64,000 nucleotides of DNA from Bifidobacterium scardovii JCM 12489 = DSM 13734 (GTDB lineage: Bacteria; Actinomycetota; Actinomycetes; Actinomycetales; Bifidobacteriaceae): contig NZ_AP012331.1 in NCBI RefSeq assembly GCF_001042635.1, forward strand, positions 1,178,001-1,242,000. The letters are read 5' to 3'. A program made the position numbers and the translations under genes. Below are positions 28,965 through 39,847 of this stretch, piece after piece. Numbering within the stretch: the stretch's first letter is position 1; every line of letters starts with the position of its first letter. The notes under the pieces were generated by a model. It was not told the origin of the DNA, searched no databases, and worked only from the letters and a program-made list of their open reading frames with translations.

Positions 28965-31110
28965 CTACCGCACCTTGCCGGTCTGGTAGTTCTCCAGATG
29001 CGGGCCGATACTGCCGACCACGAGCCGGCGCTTGTTCGCATCCCACTCGTAATAGACGCGGATGAAGTTGTCGCGGCGTTCGTTGCCGCCGCTTTTGAGG
29101 TGCTTGAGCATCACGTAGGTGCTGCCGTCCGGCGCGGTCATCCTCCTTTTGCCGATCAGCTTGTTGTCCTCCTTGGTTTTGGCTCCTTCCGAACTGGCTA
29201 GGGTGATGGCCGCGTTGACCGTGTTGTGATCGGTGAACGTGTTCTCCGGGTTGCCTCCCGCATACGTGCCGTCGTAGCACTGGTAGGCTGCACAGCAGCT
29301 CCATGCTCTGCCACAGCAGCATCGGCATTGCCCGGCATTCGTCCAGGGATTTCCATGCCCTGTCGAGGATTTCGATCCGGTCGGCATACTTGCGCTGGAA
29401 GAATTCGACGATCGCGGTATAGCTGCGCTTGTTGCCGCTCATGGCACGCACCAGACCGGTCGTATCCACGGCGCCGGACTGGTCGGAGTCGTTCTGGTAC
29501 GCCGCGTCCATGCGGATCTGGTCCAGCTGGATGCGCAGGTTGTCCCGGTCCTGTTCGAGCCGGTCGTTGTCCTGCTCCAACTCGTGTATCTTGAGATTCG
29601 CCTGTTCGAGCCGGTTCTCCGCCTCCTCGCCGTATTCGGCGAGTTGCTGGGCGTCGTCGCGCTGCTGGGTCAGTTCTTTGATGCGCGTCTTGAGCTGGTC
29701 CGTGTCCTTCTCGGTCTTGTCGGGCTCCTCGCTTGGCGCATGCTGCATCAGTTCCAGCAGCTCGGTCTGTTCGTCGAGCTCCTGCTGCAGGCGGTCGCGC
29801 TGCGCGGCGATATCGTGCTGCGTCTGGTGGAAGCGCTCCCGAGCCTGCGACAGTTCGTCCTGCGACCGGCGGATCTCGTCGCGCAGCCTGAGCCGTTCCT
29901 GCTTGGCCTTGAGCGAATCGGTGGTGAGCCATACGTCGCTCTCCAACGGATTGATCGCGCGCGCCAGCGTGCGGCGCAGCAGCAACAGTGCCGGATCGGT
30001 GAGGTCGGGCTCCCCGTCGTAGCCATGCAGATCGCGGTAGGAGCATATCTGCGTTTCGGACAGGACGGGGTGACGGGTGGCCTCGCGCCGGAGCGTCTCG
30101 GCGTCGTCGGCCATCGCCGGGAACGGGAAGAAGACGCGCAGGCCGTGTTCGGGGAACGCGAAGGAGTCATCCGGGGCGCATCCGCTCAGCAGGCCGAGCG
30201 AGTCCGCATCCCGTGCCGTGACGACCATGGCGTTGGGAAACAGAAGCTCGGCGAGCGAATCGATGTCGACGATGGGGCGTCCGGTCTGCGAGTCGTTGCC
30301 CAGGGCGACGATCGGGAAGGACCGCTTCGGGTCGCAGGCCAGCTCCCAGAACTCCTTGGGGGCGAGATCAGCGGTCAGGATCATATCGGATTCGTCGGCC
30401 TGCCTGCCGTCCTGCGGTGCGCCGGGTTCCCGGTTTGCGGTCCCGGCTCCGCCGGCGGTGACGATCGCCTTCATATAGCGCACCGGCATGCCGGAGACGG
30501 TCACGTTCAGGTTGCGGTTCGACGCCAGATACCGCACCGGTCGGGGGACATTGGGCGTCGGCACCGGTTCGGTGACGCCCAGGAACCCGGGGCGGTCCAG
30601 GTAGGAGACCGATATCGTCAGCAGGGGATTGACGGTGCGGTGGCGCGCCTCCTCGCCGGTATCCGGGTGCAGCGTGAACCCGAATTCGGTGTACCAGGTG
30701 CGCGGGATGACCGTCATGCTCGGGCCGCCGCGTTCCAGTCCGATGTCCTGCTTGTCGATGCCGATCGGCTGCTCGACGATCCGGCACGCCCACTGCGCCA
30801 CGTTGCCGTCCTCGTCCTGCAGCGATCTGGCGGTGACGATCACCTTGGTGTTGCCGGTCTGGTAGCGCAGCACGTTGCCGTAGACCATGAGCCTGGACCA
30901 AACGCCGTAATCCCACAGATCCGTGATGCCTCCGGAGGCATCGGCGTTGATCATCGGCACGGCGCCGGCGTAGCGGGCCTTGTTCTTGAGCCAGATGCGC
31001 ACCGTGTTGACGATGGTCCACAGCAGGCTGTTGGGTTTGGGGAACCGGCCCGGTTCGACAAAGCTCACGGAAACCTTTGACTTATAGAATGGCGTCGCTC
31101 CAGGCAGCAT
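28965..31110 (-). pseudogene. Coiled-coil protein gene of unknown function with a frameshift
   Basis: From the ATG at 31110 (GGGAG upstream) the frame stays open with coherent content to about 29285. The proper ending, from YDGTYAGGNPENTF to LENYQTGKVR and the stop at 28965, is in the +1 frame. One extra base, or two missing, near 29270-29300 explains it. The reconstructed product is about 714 residues. The first 400 residues are an unrecognised alpha/beta region (SLLWTIVNTVRIWL, VIPRTWYTEFGF, ALLLLRRTLARAIN). Residues of roughly 410-550 form a long coiled coil rich in Gln/Glu/Arg, and a beta-rich C-terminus follows (IRVYYEWDANKRRLVVGSIG). No signal peptide is seen. It could be part of the phospho-signalling system because the next gene upstream shares that operon's vWA-like domain. 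Confidence 0.7.
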
Positions 31111-31237
31111 ATCCGTCTCCCATCTCTTCTCTTCTGTGGCGCATGCGCGGCGTGCATGGTGATTCTCATTACAGCACAACGGATGTTTCGCCGCGCGCCG
31201 AGGGCCGCATACGGCGGTTGGCCGGAACATCGACGTA

Positions 31238-31342
31238 TGGCTCCCCTCGCTGAGGGAGCTGCCGGCGTAGCCGACTGAGGGGAGCGTATGCGAATCGGCT
31301 TGGTTCAGGCGTTTGCGTCAGTGCTCCCCTCAGGCCGCAAAG
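31238..31342. repeat. Intergenic palindromic element (copy B, right end lost)
   Basis: GGCTCCCCTCGCTGAGGGAG, then GCCGGCGTAGCCGACTGAGG, a spacer with GCGAATCGGCTT as in copy A, and GCTCCCCTCAGGCCGC. It then runs into the DUF349 remnant instead of the second half of the element. It is a direct repeat of copy A across the gene 28965-31110. Confidence 0.65.
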
Positions 31343-31349
31343 CGCCGGT

Positions 31350-31547
31350 CTACTGGAAGTTCTTCGCGCGCGCGTTGAAGAAGACGTCGGCGGCCTTGCG
31401 GAATCTGTCCCACAGTTCGCCGTCTTCGGAGCCCCCGGCGCGGCCGGCCTTCTTCCAGCGGTCCATCAGGCCGTTGAACTTGCGAGAGGTCTCATCCCAT
31501 GCGGTGGAGTTCTTGAGTCCCTCGGCCTCGGCGACGATCGCCTCCTA
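31350..31547 (-). pseudogene. DUF349 domain remnant
   Basis: Read on the minus strand, a TAG (31547-31545) is followed by about 64 codons and a second TAG. They encode EAIVAEAEGLKNSTAW, SRKFNGLMDRWKKAGRAG and ADVFFNARAKNFQ. The fragment is clearly related to the middle of the DUF349 protein encoded at 32313-33764 (EAIIAEAEELKDSTAW, SRKFNDLMDRWKKAGRAG). It lies in the same frame as the preceding 201-residue gene, separated only by the TAG. It is either a decayed duplicate or the tail of a longer protein cut by a nonsense codon. Confidence 0.75.
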
Positions 31548-32150
31548 GGCGCCTTTGGCAGTGCTGGCGGTATCGGCTGCCGACGTGGTGCTGGCGCTGG
31601 TGGCGGCGCTGATGGTGGATAGGGATTGCCGGATGTTGTTCATGTCTGATTGGAAGGTGTCGAGCATACGGCGTATGTCCGCGTCGGGATCAACGTCGTT
31701 CCCGGTGTCGGTGAGTTGTTTGATTGGTCCGGGTATGGCGTTGATCGCCGTGTCGGCCTGCGGGTGGGTCTTGTGGCACAGTGACAGGATGGTCACGGGG
31801 ATGTCGTCCGAGTCGTCGCCCAGCAGCAGGCGGTTTTGGGCGACGACGTACCATATGGCCTGGCATTCGGGTGCGGCCGGGTGGCTGCCGTCGTACATGC
31901 GTTGCGGTGTGGCCAGTTGTTCGGGGGACAGTCGGTTCCAGTCGCTGAAGAAGATGCTTGCCGGCGCCCCGGAGATGATCGTATGCGCCGTGCTGTTGGT
32001 GATGTAGAGCGCGGTGATGAGGTCCTTGGGGGCTAGGGTGGTGCGGATCAGTTCCTCGAAGCGTTGTTTGACGGACGGCGAGTCCAAGTCCTGGGGGTCA
32101 TCGAACAACACCACCCACACGGACGACACCGTGCTAGCAACCACACTCAT
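31545..32150 (-). CDS. vWA-like protein, second copy of the island N-terminal domain
   Basis: 201 residues from the ATG at 32150, with AAGGAG at good spacing. Residues 1-147 are the same degenerate vWA-like domain as in the membrane protein at 13136-14731, encoded by 446 bases with only two differences. Instead of the linker and membrane region, it continues with about 50 residues of helix-prone Ser/Ala/Thr-rich sequence (DIRRMLDTFQSDMNNIRQ) and ends AKGA before TAG. The codons around the TAG align with the DUF349 gene, so the last residues may already belong to a DUF349 module. It is probably soluble. Confidence 0.75.
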   Translation of the reverse strand: MSVVASTVSSVWVVLFDDPQDLDSPSVKQRFEELIRTTLAPKDLITALYITNSTAHTIISGAPASIFFSDWNRLSPEQLATPQRMYDGSHPAAPECQAIWYVVAQNRLLLGDDSDDIPVTILSLCHKTHPQADTAINAIPGPIKQLTDTGNDVDPDADIRRMLDTFQSDMNNIRQSLSTISAATSASTTSAADTASTAKGA

Positions 32151-32230
32151 ACACGCGCTCCTTATCGGTCAACTGGGATAAGCGACTCCGCCGTCGTCGG
32201 ACGGTCCGCGGGAGAGCGGCGATAACGGAA

Positions 32231-32283
32231 CGGGCAGCGTACCTGCGGTCCGCGGGGTGCGGCGACCGCTGATACGCTGCCCG
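32231..32283 (-). terminator. Long hairpin after the DUF349 gene
   Basis: An 11-bp outer stem (CGGGCAGCGTA / TACGCTGCCCG) encloses a second stem (GCGGTC / GACCGC). It lies 30 bases beyond the DUF349 stop on the minus strand. No U-run is present. Confidence 0.55.
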
Positions 32284-32312
32284 CTCGTATCGTCACCAAC
32301 CAAGGGTGAAGA

Positions 32313-33764
32313 CTACTTGATGGCGTTGAGCCACTGCTCCTTGGTCGCCTTTTCGGCTTCGAGCTTGGCCTTCTTCTTCGGGTCGGTCTCGGCCTCGATC
32401 TTGGCGCTCAGCTCCTCGAGCTGCGCGTTGAGCTGCTCCTCGAAGCTGGACTTGCGGGCGTCGGCCTCGGGATCGGACTTCTTCCACGCGGCGTCCTCGA
32501 CGGCCTTGATCTGCTTGTCCACGGCGTCGAGGCGGCCTTCGATGCGGCGCATGTCCTCGCGCGGCACATAGCCGATCTGGTCCCACTCCTCCTGAATGGA
32601 GGCGAGGGCCTCGCGGGCCTTTTTCGCCGCGGCCTCGTCGGCCACCGGAACCAGCGCCTCGGCCTTGGCCAGCAGGGCCTCCTTGGCGGCCAGATTCTCC
32701 CGCTCGGAGGAGTTGGTCTGATCGCGGTCGGCCTGGCGCGCGTTGAAGAAGGTGTCGGCGGCCTCGCGGAACTTGGCCCACAGCTCGTCGTCCTCGTTGC
32801 GCCCGGCGCGGCCGGCCTTCTTCCAGCGGTCCATCAGGTCGTTGAACTTGCGGGAGGTCTCGCCCCATGCGGTGGAGTCCTTGAGCTCCTCGGCCTCGGC
32901 GATGATCGCCTCCTTGGCCGCCTTCGCGGTGTTGCGCTCGTTGTCGCGGGCCTGCGCCCACTTGCGGCGCGACTGGTTGAAGGTGGTGCGGGCGGCGGAG
33001 AAACGCTTCCACAGCGCGTCGGCCTCGGCCTTGTCGATGCGCACGGTGGTGCGCTGGTGCTGCTGCCACTGGTCGAACAGGGAACGGAACTTGTCGGCGG
33101 TGGAGCGCCAGTTCGTGTTGTCACCCAGCGAGGCGGCCAGCTCTTCGGCCTTGACCACGATCTCGGTGCGCTCGGCCACGGCCTTGGCCACGGCGGCCTT
33201 GCGGGCCTCGGACAGCTCGGCCTTCTTGGCCTCGCCAGCGGCCTTAAGGCTTTCGAACTGCGCCTTGAGCGCGGCGATGTCGCCGACCACGGCGGGCTCG
33301 GCGGTCTCCTCGGCCAGCGTCTTGAGCGACTCGTCGATCTCATGCGCCTTGACGTTGCTGGACTTGAGGCGGCCGGCCAGCAGGTTCAGCTTGCCCTTGA
33401 GATCCAGGTAACGGCGGGCGTACAGGCCCAGCGCCTCTTCCTTGGACGTGTCGGGGAACTGGCCGACCTCGCGCTCCGTGTCACCGTCCTTGACGAAGAC
33501 GGTGCCGTTGTCGTCAACGCGGCCGAACGCCTCGGCGGCCTTCACGTCCGCGTCGGTGTACGAGCCGGTGGCGGGCGCCGGGGCGGCCACATGCTGGGCC
33601 GGCTTCTTGGCGAACGCGGCGGGGGAGGGAGCGTGAGGCTTCGGCATGCTTGCCGGTGTCGGCTGCGAGGGAGTGGCGCTGGCCTGTTCCTCATGAACAG
33701 GCGCCGCTGCCTGTTCGGTGGTTACGGTGGTGTTTTCGGTGTCGGTGACGTTCTCGTCGGCCAT
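32313..33764 (-). CDS. DUF349 repeat protein
   Basis: 483 residues. A 70-residue Pro/Ala/Thr-rich start is followed by several copies of the DUF349 helical module of about 75 residues (for example TAWGETSRKFNDLMDRWKKA and STADKFRSLFDQWQQHQ), and a coiled, Lys/Glu-rich end. It is cytoplasmic, with no catalytic motif. The start has AAGGAG 7 bases upstream. DUF349 proteins are common in actinobacteria; the molecular role is not established. The gene diverges from hisS. A fragment of its central module is present at 31350-31547. Confidence 0.9.
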   Translation of the reverse strand: MADENVTDTENTTVTTEQAAAPVHEEQASATPSQPTPASMPKPHAPSPAAFAKKPAQHVAAPAPATGSYTDADVKAAEAFGRVDDNGTVFVKDGDTEREVGQFPDTSKEEALGLYARRYLDLKGKLNLLAGRLKSSNVKAHEIDESLKTLAEETAEPAVVGDIAALKAQFESLKAAGEAKKAELSEARKAAVAKAVAERTEIVVKAEELAASLGDNTNWRSTADKFRSLFDQWQQHQRTTVRIDKAEADALWKRFSAARTTFNQSRRKWAQARDNERNTAKAAKEAIIAEAEELKDSTAWGETSRKFNDLMDRWKKAGRAGRNEDDELWAKFREAADTFFNARQADRDQTNSSERENLAAKEALLAKAEALVPVADEAAAKKAREALASIQEEWDQIGYVPREDMRRIEGRLDAVDKQIKAVEDAAWKKSDPEADARKSSFEEQLNAQLEELSAKIEAETDPKKKAKLEAEKATKEQWLNAIK

Positions 33765-33868
33765 GGCCAGCTCCTTAAGCTACAAGGTGGTAGAGAGGCT
33801 GCGTACGCCGCGTTTCCGATGCGGGATCGGACTCGCGTTTTCCGCAACCTCCCTTATTATAGGGAACC

Positions 33869-35254
33869 GTGGCTAAAGGCGCATCTATTTCAGGATTTCC
33901 AGAGTGGCTCCCCTCTGAACGTGTTGTGGAGCAGCGTGTCATCGACACGCTCCGTAGGGTGTTCGAGCTCAATGGCTTCATAGGCATTGAGACGCGTGCT
34001 GTTGAGCAGGGTTCGAGCCTGCTCAAGAAGGGCGAGACCAGCAAGGAGATTTACCTGCTGAGCCGCCTGCAGGAGGTCGGTCAGGAGAACGACACTCCGA
34101 TCGAGGATCGCCTCGGTCTGCACTTTGATCTGACCGTGCCGCTGAGCCGGTATGTGGTCGAGCATTCGGGCGATCTCGCCTTCCCGTTCAAGCGCTGGCA
34201 GATCCAGAAGGTCTGGCGTGGCGAGCGCCCGCAGGAGGGTCGTTTCCGCGAGTTCGTGCAGGCCGACATCGACGTGGTCGGCAACGGCGACCTGCCCGAG
34301 CACTACGAGGTCGAGCTGCCGCTGGTCATGGTCTCCGCCCTTGAGCAGCTGCGCGCGTACGGACTGCCGAAGGCGACCGTGCACGCCAACAACCGCAAGC
34401 TGTCCGAAGGGTTCTACCGCGGGCTTGGCCTGAGCGACGTCGAAGGCGTGCTGCGCGAGATCGACAAGCTCGACAAGATCGGCGCCGACGAGGTGGCCAA
34501 GCTGCTCGTCGAGACCTGCGGCGCCGACGAGGCGCAGGCCAGGGCCTGCCTTGAGCTGGCGGAATTGACCGCCGCCGACGGCAAGGAGCTCTCCTCCAAG
34601 TTCGACGCGCTGTGCGAGGCGCATGGCATCGCCGCCGATTCCGAGGCGTACCAGCTGGCTCGCCAGGGGCTCGACACGTTGGCGATGATCGTCGACGAGG
34701 CGGCGCGCATCCGCCCGGGCGCGGTGATCGCCGATCTCAAGATCGCCCGCGGACTCGATTACTACACCGGCTCCGTCTACGAGACCTTCCTCGACGGCGC
34801 GGCCTCGCTCGGCTCGATCTGCTCAGGAGGCCGCTACGACAATCTCGCCTCGCAGGGCAGCCGCAAGTACCCGGGCGTCGGCCTGTCTATCGGCCTGTCC
34901 CGGCTGGTGTCCTACATGCTGCACTCGGCCGGCGCGCACGCGAGCCGCGTCTCCCCGGCCAGCGTGCTCGTCGCCGTGTGGGACGAGGAGGACCGCCCCG
35001 CGTCCAATCTGATCGCGAATGCGCTGCGCGCCCGCGGCATCGCGGCCGATGTGGCCCCGACCGCCGCCAAGCTCGGCAAGCAGATCAAGTACGCGGACAA
35101 GCTCGGCATTCCCTACGTGTGGTTCCCCGCGGACAAGGCCGGCGAGGGCGCCGGCGACGAGGTCAAGAACATCGTGACCGGCGAGCAGACCGCGGCCGAT
35201 GCTCAGTCGTGGGAGCCGGATACTGTGTATGCCCAGCAAACCGTGGAAATCTAA
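33869..35254 (+). CDS. hisS: Histidine-tRNA ligase
   Basis: Charges tRNA-His. 461 residues from a GTG start at 33869 with AGGGAA upstream. Class II features: motif 2 in WQIQKVWRGERPQEGRFREF, the HisRS-specific ARGLDYYTGSVYE, and motif 3 in GVGLSIGLSRL. The C-terminal anticodon-binding domain (SVLVAVWDEEDR, PYVWFPADKA) follows. The aspS gene begins 40 bases later, the frequent hisS-aspS pairing. TATTAT just upstream may be the -10, which would give a very short leader. Confidence 0.96.
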   Translation: MAKGASISGFPEWLPSERVVEQRVIDTLRRVFELNGFIGIETRAVEQGSSLLKKGETSKEIYLLSRLQEVGQENDTPIEDRLGLHFDLTVPLSRYVVEHSGDLAFPFKRWQIQKVWRGERPQEGRFREFVQADIDVVGNGDLPEHYEVELPLVMVSALEQLRAYGLPKATVHANNRKLSEGFYRGLGLSDVEGVLREIDKLDKIGADEVAKLLVETCGADEAQARACLELAELTAADGKELSSKFDALCEAHGIAADSEAYQLARQGLDTLAMIVDEAARIRPGAVIADLKIARGLDYYTGSVYETFLDGAASLGSICSGGRYDNLASQGSRKYPGVGLSIGLSRLVSYMLHSAGAHASRVSPASVLVAVWDEEDRPASNLIANALRARGIAADVAPTAAKLGKQIKYADKLGIPYVWFPADKAGEGAGDEVKNIVTGEQTAADAQSWEPDTVYAQQTVEI

Positions 35255-35294
35255 GCGGCGATAGCAGCAGTTCAAGCAACAAGAAAGAGGAAGC

Positions 35295-37091
<1,797 letters not shown>

Positions 37092-37137
37092 GCGGTAAAG
37101 GCTGCCGGGTAGCCGGTAGCCGATAGCCGGTATTTGC

Positions 37138-37185
37138 GGTATGGGCCCTTTCTCCACCAGCGGTGAAAGGGCCCATACCGTTTTT
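37138..37185 (+). terminator. hisS-aspS terminator
   Basis: GGTATGGGCCCTTTC and its exact complement form a 15-bp stem, followed by TTTTT at 37181-37185. Confidence 0.9.
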
Positions 37186-37223
37186 GCGTGTGCTGGGGGT
37201 TTGAGGGTTTTACGGGTTTGTGG

Positions 37224-37291
37224 TTTTGTGGGGTCTTGGGTTTTGTGGGGTCTTGGGTTTTGTGGGGTCTTGGGTTTTGTGAGATTTTGGG
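37224..37291. repeat. 17-bp T/G-rich tandem repeat
   Basis: TTTTGTGGGGTCTTGGG occurs three times in perfect tandem (37224-37274), followed by a degenerate fourth copy. The surrounding 37190-37340 is T/G-rich on the plus strand and unlike the GC-rich genome. An open frame on the other strand is only a product of the repeat. Confidence 0.85.
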
Positions 37292-37378
37292 CTCTTTTGA
37301 GATCTTAGGTTTGTGAGGACTCATTAGATTTTGTGAGGACTTATTAGTCTGCATACGTTTCCCCAATGTGGTGTCTAT

Positions 37379-37632
37379 GCGCGGTGGAGAAACGACCATA
37401 CTGGTTTCTCCACCGCGCGATAAGTCTTCCACGGTGCGGTGGCCCTTCCACGGCGTGATAATTCTTGCACCGCGCGGTAATTTTTCCACCGCGCGGTCAG
37501 TGTTTTTATGGGATTCGCGTTATTCCGCCGTTTTTGGTTACCGCGCGGTGGATGTTTTACCGCGTGGTGGGTTCTTTACCTCGTGGTGGAGGAACAACCA
37601 TGCGGTGGGACATTACTCCGCGGTGGAAGCGT
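37379..37632. repeat. Composite 19-bp inverted array, copy 1
   Basis: A 15-bp hairpin (GCGCGGTGGAGAAAC / GTTTCTCCACCGCGC) is followed by five 19-bp units in exact register (37410-37504; type CCACCGCGCGGTAATTCTT). A 33-base core follows (37505-37537), then five 19-bp units in reverse orientation (37538-37632; type TTACCGCGCGGTGGATGTT). Each unit carries a self-complementary ACCGCGCGGT or a variant, plus about 7 variable bases. No coding frame is convincing here. Confidence 0.85.
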
Positions 37633-37742
37633 TACAGGGGGAAAAAATCTTTGCCGCGTGATAGCAGCTTGTGATGCAGCAGAAGTTTTGTATTGTGACG
37701 AAAGGCTTTACACAGTGATGGGGGTCGTAGCATGGCATCCAC

Positions 37743-37957
37743 GCGCGGTGGAGAACATGCCGCATTGTTTCTCCACCGCGCATTAGAGCTTCCACGGCGC
37801 GGTAATTCTTCCACCGCGCGGTTAGCGATTTTGCGGGATTCGCGTTATTCCGCCGTTTTTGGTTACCGCGTGGTGGGTGCTTTACCTCGTGGTGGAGGAA
37901 CAACCGCGTGGTGGACGGGTTACCGCGCGGTGGAAGAACAGCCGAGCGGTGGGCGCG
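37743..37957. repeat. Composite 19-bp inverted array, copy 2
   Basis: A 13-bp hairpin (37743-37781) overlaps the first of three forward 19-bp units (37773-37829). A 33-base core (37830-37862) differs from copy 1 at two positions only. Five reverse units follow (37863-37957). It ends 15 bases before the stop of the DUF559 gene. Confidence 0.85.
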
Positions 37958-37972
37958 ATCATGCGAGGAAGT

Positions 37973-38941
37973 TTAGGCCCTTTCAGGGTCGGACTCGTGC
38001 GGTTGACGCGGACGATGGTACTTTTGGTATTTTGCGTGTTCGCCTTTGCGGGCATTGATCGCCAGCCGCTGATCCGCCAGTGATCGGTATTGCATTTGCG
38101 GCCTGCCTGGCAGCGCCGTTTTCAGCGCGCCGGCGACCTCCGACGCGAGAGCGCGCTGTCTGGACCCATTCCACAGGTCATCGGCGAACACCTCGAGGAC
38201 GGTCCAGCCCATTTGGCGCAGTCGCCGGCGTTTATGCTGATCCCGGAGATACTGCTGCCGAAAGCGCCGATGATGGTCGCCATCGTATTCGAGAGCGATC
38301 TGATGCTGTGGATAGGCCATGTCGACAACATAGTCATATCCGGTTTGCGGATCGGTAATGGCATGGCGTGTTTGCGGCACCGGCAGGCCAAACTGCAGTA
38401 GAACCAGTCGGGTGTGTGTCTCCTGAACGGAATCCGATGGCTGTACAAGTCGCAGTGCCTCCTCGCATCGGACCCGTCCGGTGACACGGCTCAGCGTGGC
38501 AAGCCTCTCCGTGAATTGCTCGACGGTATAGCCGCATCGTCTGATCAGCGATTCGGCCAGTATCACCAATTCGGTCAGATCGAGATACCGTGCGAACTGT
38601 ATCCACACGTCTATGGGATGCATGCAGGTCACGCCGTTCGGAAACGTGTAGGTGCCGAATGGCTGGCTCCAGATGCGGAAGTCGATCTCCTTGCATGAGG
38701 AGCGTCGTTGCTCGCTGGCGACCGTCACATAGAATTCCTTGCGCGGTAGCGTACTGCGCGCGGGCGGTTCGACTCCGCAAAGCTCCAATGCCGTGAACAG
38801 CGAAAAGCAGATCCGCTCCGTACGCATCCTGCCCAGCAGATTCCAACAGGCCGCGCTCTTGGCAGCGGCTTTGGCGCTGAGATCCTTGCGCACGTAGTCA
38901 TTGATTTCGCCGGGGTTGGGCGCTTCGCTGTAACCGTTCAT
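37973..38941 (-). CDS. DUF559 (Vsr-like endonuclease fold) protein
   Basis: 322 residues. The N-terminal 170 residues are helical and may form a DNA-binding or AbiEi-like region. The C-terminal half has the DUF559/very-short-patch-repair nuclease pattern: DYVVDMAYPQHQIALEYDGDHH, then RRLRQMGWTVLEVFADDLW, with candidate catalytic Asp and Glu residues. Actinobacteria often carry several such genes in variable regions; their role is unproven. The start at 38941 has no strong ribosome-binding site. It lies between composite repeats 2 and 3. Confidence 0.8.
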   Translation of the reverse strand: MNGYSEAPNPGEINDYVRKDLSAKAAAKSAACWNLLGRMRTERICFSLFTALELCGVEPPARSTLPRKEFYVTVASEQRRSSCKEIDFRIWSQPFGTYTFPNGVTCMHPIDVWIQFARYLDLTELVILAESLIRRCGYTVEQFTERLATLSRVTGRVRCEEALRLVQPSDSVQETHTRLVLLQFGLPVPQTRHAITDPQTGYDYVVDMAYPQHQIALEYDGDHHRRFRQQYLRDQHKRRRLRQMGWTVLEVFADDLWNGSRQRALASEVAGALKTALPGRPQMQYRSLADQRLAINARKGEHAKYQKYHRPRQPHESDPERA

Positions 38942-39183
38942 GCGGCGAGCGTAGCGTACCGCGCGGCGGCACGATGGCGAAAACGATAAATGGGGATAAC
39001 TCGGATGTAGCGAAAGCGGTTATCCACCGGCATGTCGTCTCGTTGGCCGAGTCATCCACATGGTTCGGGCGTGTCGCTTTCACCGATGATCAGCGTATCT
39101 GCCCGATGCATGGGATACGGATTCGGCGGAAGGATCCGTGGAGCTGCTTGCGGATGCCGGTGTGTCAGGCGCATGATGGATGA
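38942..39183. other. Gap between DUF559 and NarL-type regulator genes
   Basis: This gap of 242 bases separates divergently transcribed genes and must carry both promoters. I see no clear promoter pair, repeat or small gene. Confidence 0.5.
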
Positions 39184-39825
39184 GTGCTGACGATTGGAAT
39201 CGTGGATAATGACCGTTTTGCGCTGACCATGCTGGCGCAGACGGTCGGTCGCGCCGTGGCCGGGGCCAAGGTGGTTTGGGCGGTCGAGTTCGGTGCGCTG
39301 GCGCTGCATCATTGCGTGTATGAAGGCGATGATGCCATGCCCGACGTGCTGCTGCTGGACATGTCGCTGACTGATATTCCCGGTCCGGACGTATGCCGTC
39401 GTATCCGTGAGGCGCAGGATCGGACCGCCATACTGTGCATCACGTCGTATTCGCTGGAGCATTACCGCCGATCCGCCATCGAAGCCGGCGCGCAGGGGCT
39501 GATCTCCAAAAGCGTCACGCCGCGTGAATTGGCCGAAGCCATAGGCGGGGTTGCGCGCAACGGTGCGTTCGGTGAGGGGTTCATGACGGCTCAAAACGCG
39601 AAGGAAGCGCTATCCGCGGCCAGCCGGCCGGCTGCCGGCCTGTCAAGGCGCGAGAAGGAGGTGTTGAGATTGTATGCGGCGAACCTCGGCACCGAGGAGA
39701 TCGCCGCCAAGCTCGGTATCAAGGCTTCCACCGTTTTCGTGGTCATGAAGCACGCGAAGGCCAAACTTGGCGTGGACACGCGATCCGAGGCGATACGGGT
39801 TTTCCTGGCGACGCATGCCGCTTAA
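39184..39825 (+). CDS. NarL/LuxR-family response regulator
   Basis: 213 residues from a GTG at 39184. The receiver has IGIVDNDRFAL, DVLLLDMSLTDIPG with the phospho-acceptor Asp, a Thr in CITSYS and the Lys in LISKSVTP. The LuxR helix-turn-helix is LSRREKEVLRLYAANLGTEEIAAKLGIKASTVFVVMKHAKAKL in overlapping pieces, with the usual spacing. Its likely partner is the histidine kinase on the opposite strand at 40310-41695, which is of the matching NarX/LytS-like type. Composite repeat 3 begins 23 bases after its stop. Confidence 0.93.
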   Translation: MLTIGIVDNDRFALTMLAQTVGRAVAGAKVVWAVEFGALALHHCVYEGDDAMPDVLLLDMSLTDIPGPDVCRRIREAQDRTAILCITSYSLEHYRRSAIEAGAQGLISKSVTPRELAEAIGGVARNGAFGEGFMTAQNAKEALSAASRPAAGLSRREKEVLRLYAANLGTEEIAAKLGIKASTVFVVMKHAKAKLGVDTRSEAIRVFLATHAA

Positions 39826-39847
39826 AAAGGGGACGGTGACGAGCGAT

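Noticed and set aside
31288..31548. Plus-strand 86-residue open frame
   Set aside because: It reads the reverse of the DUF349 remnant and the intergenic element.
37410..37957. CRISPR array
   Set aside because: Units are 19 bp with only about 7 variable bases, orientation flips at a core, and no cas gene is present.
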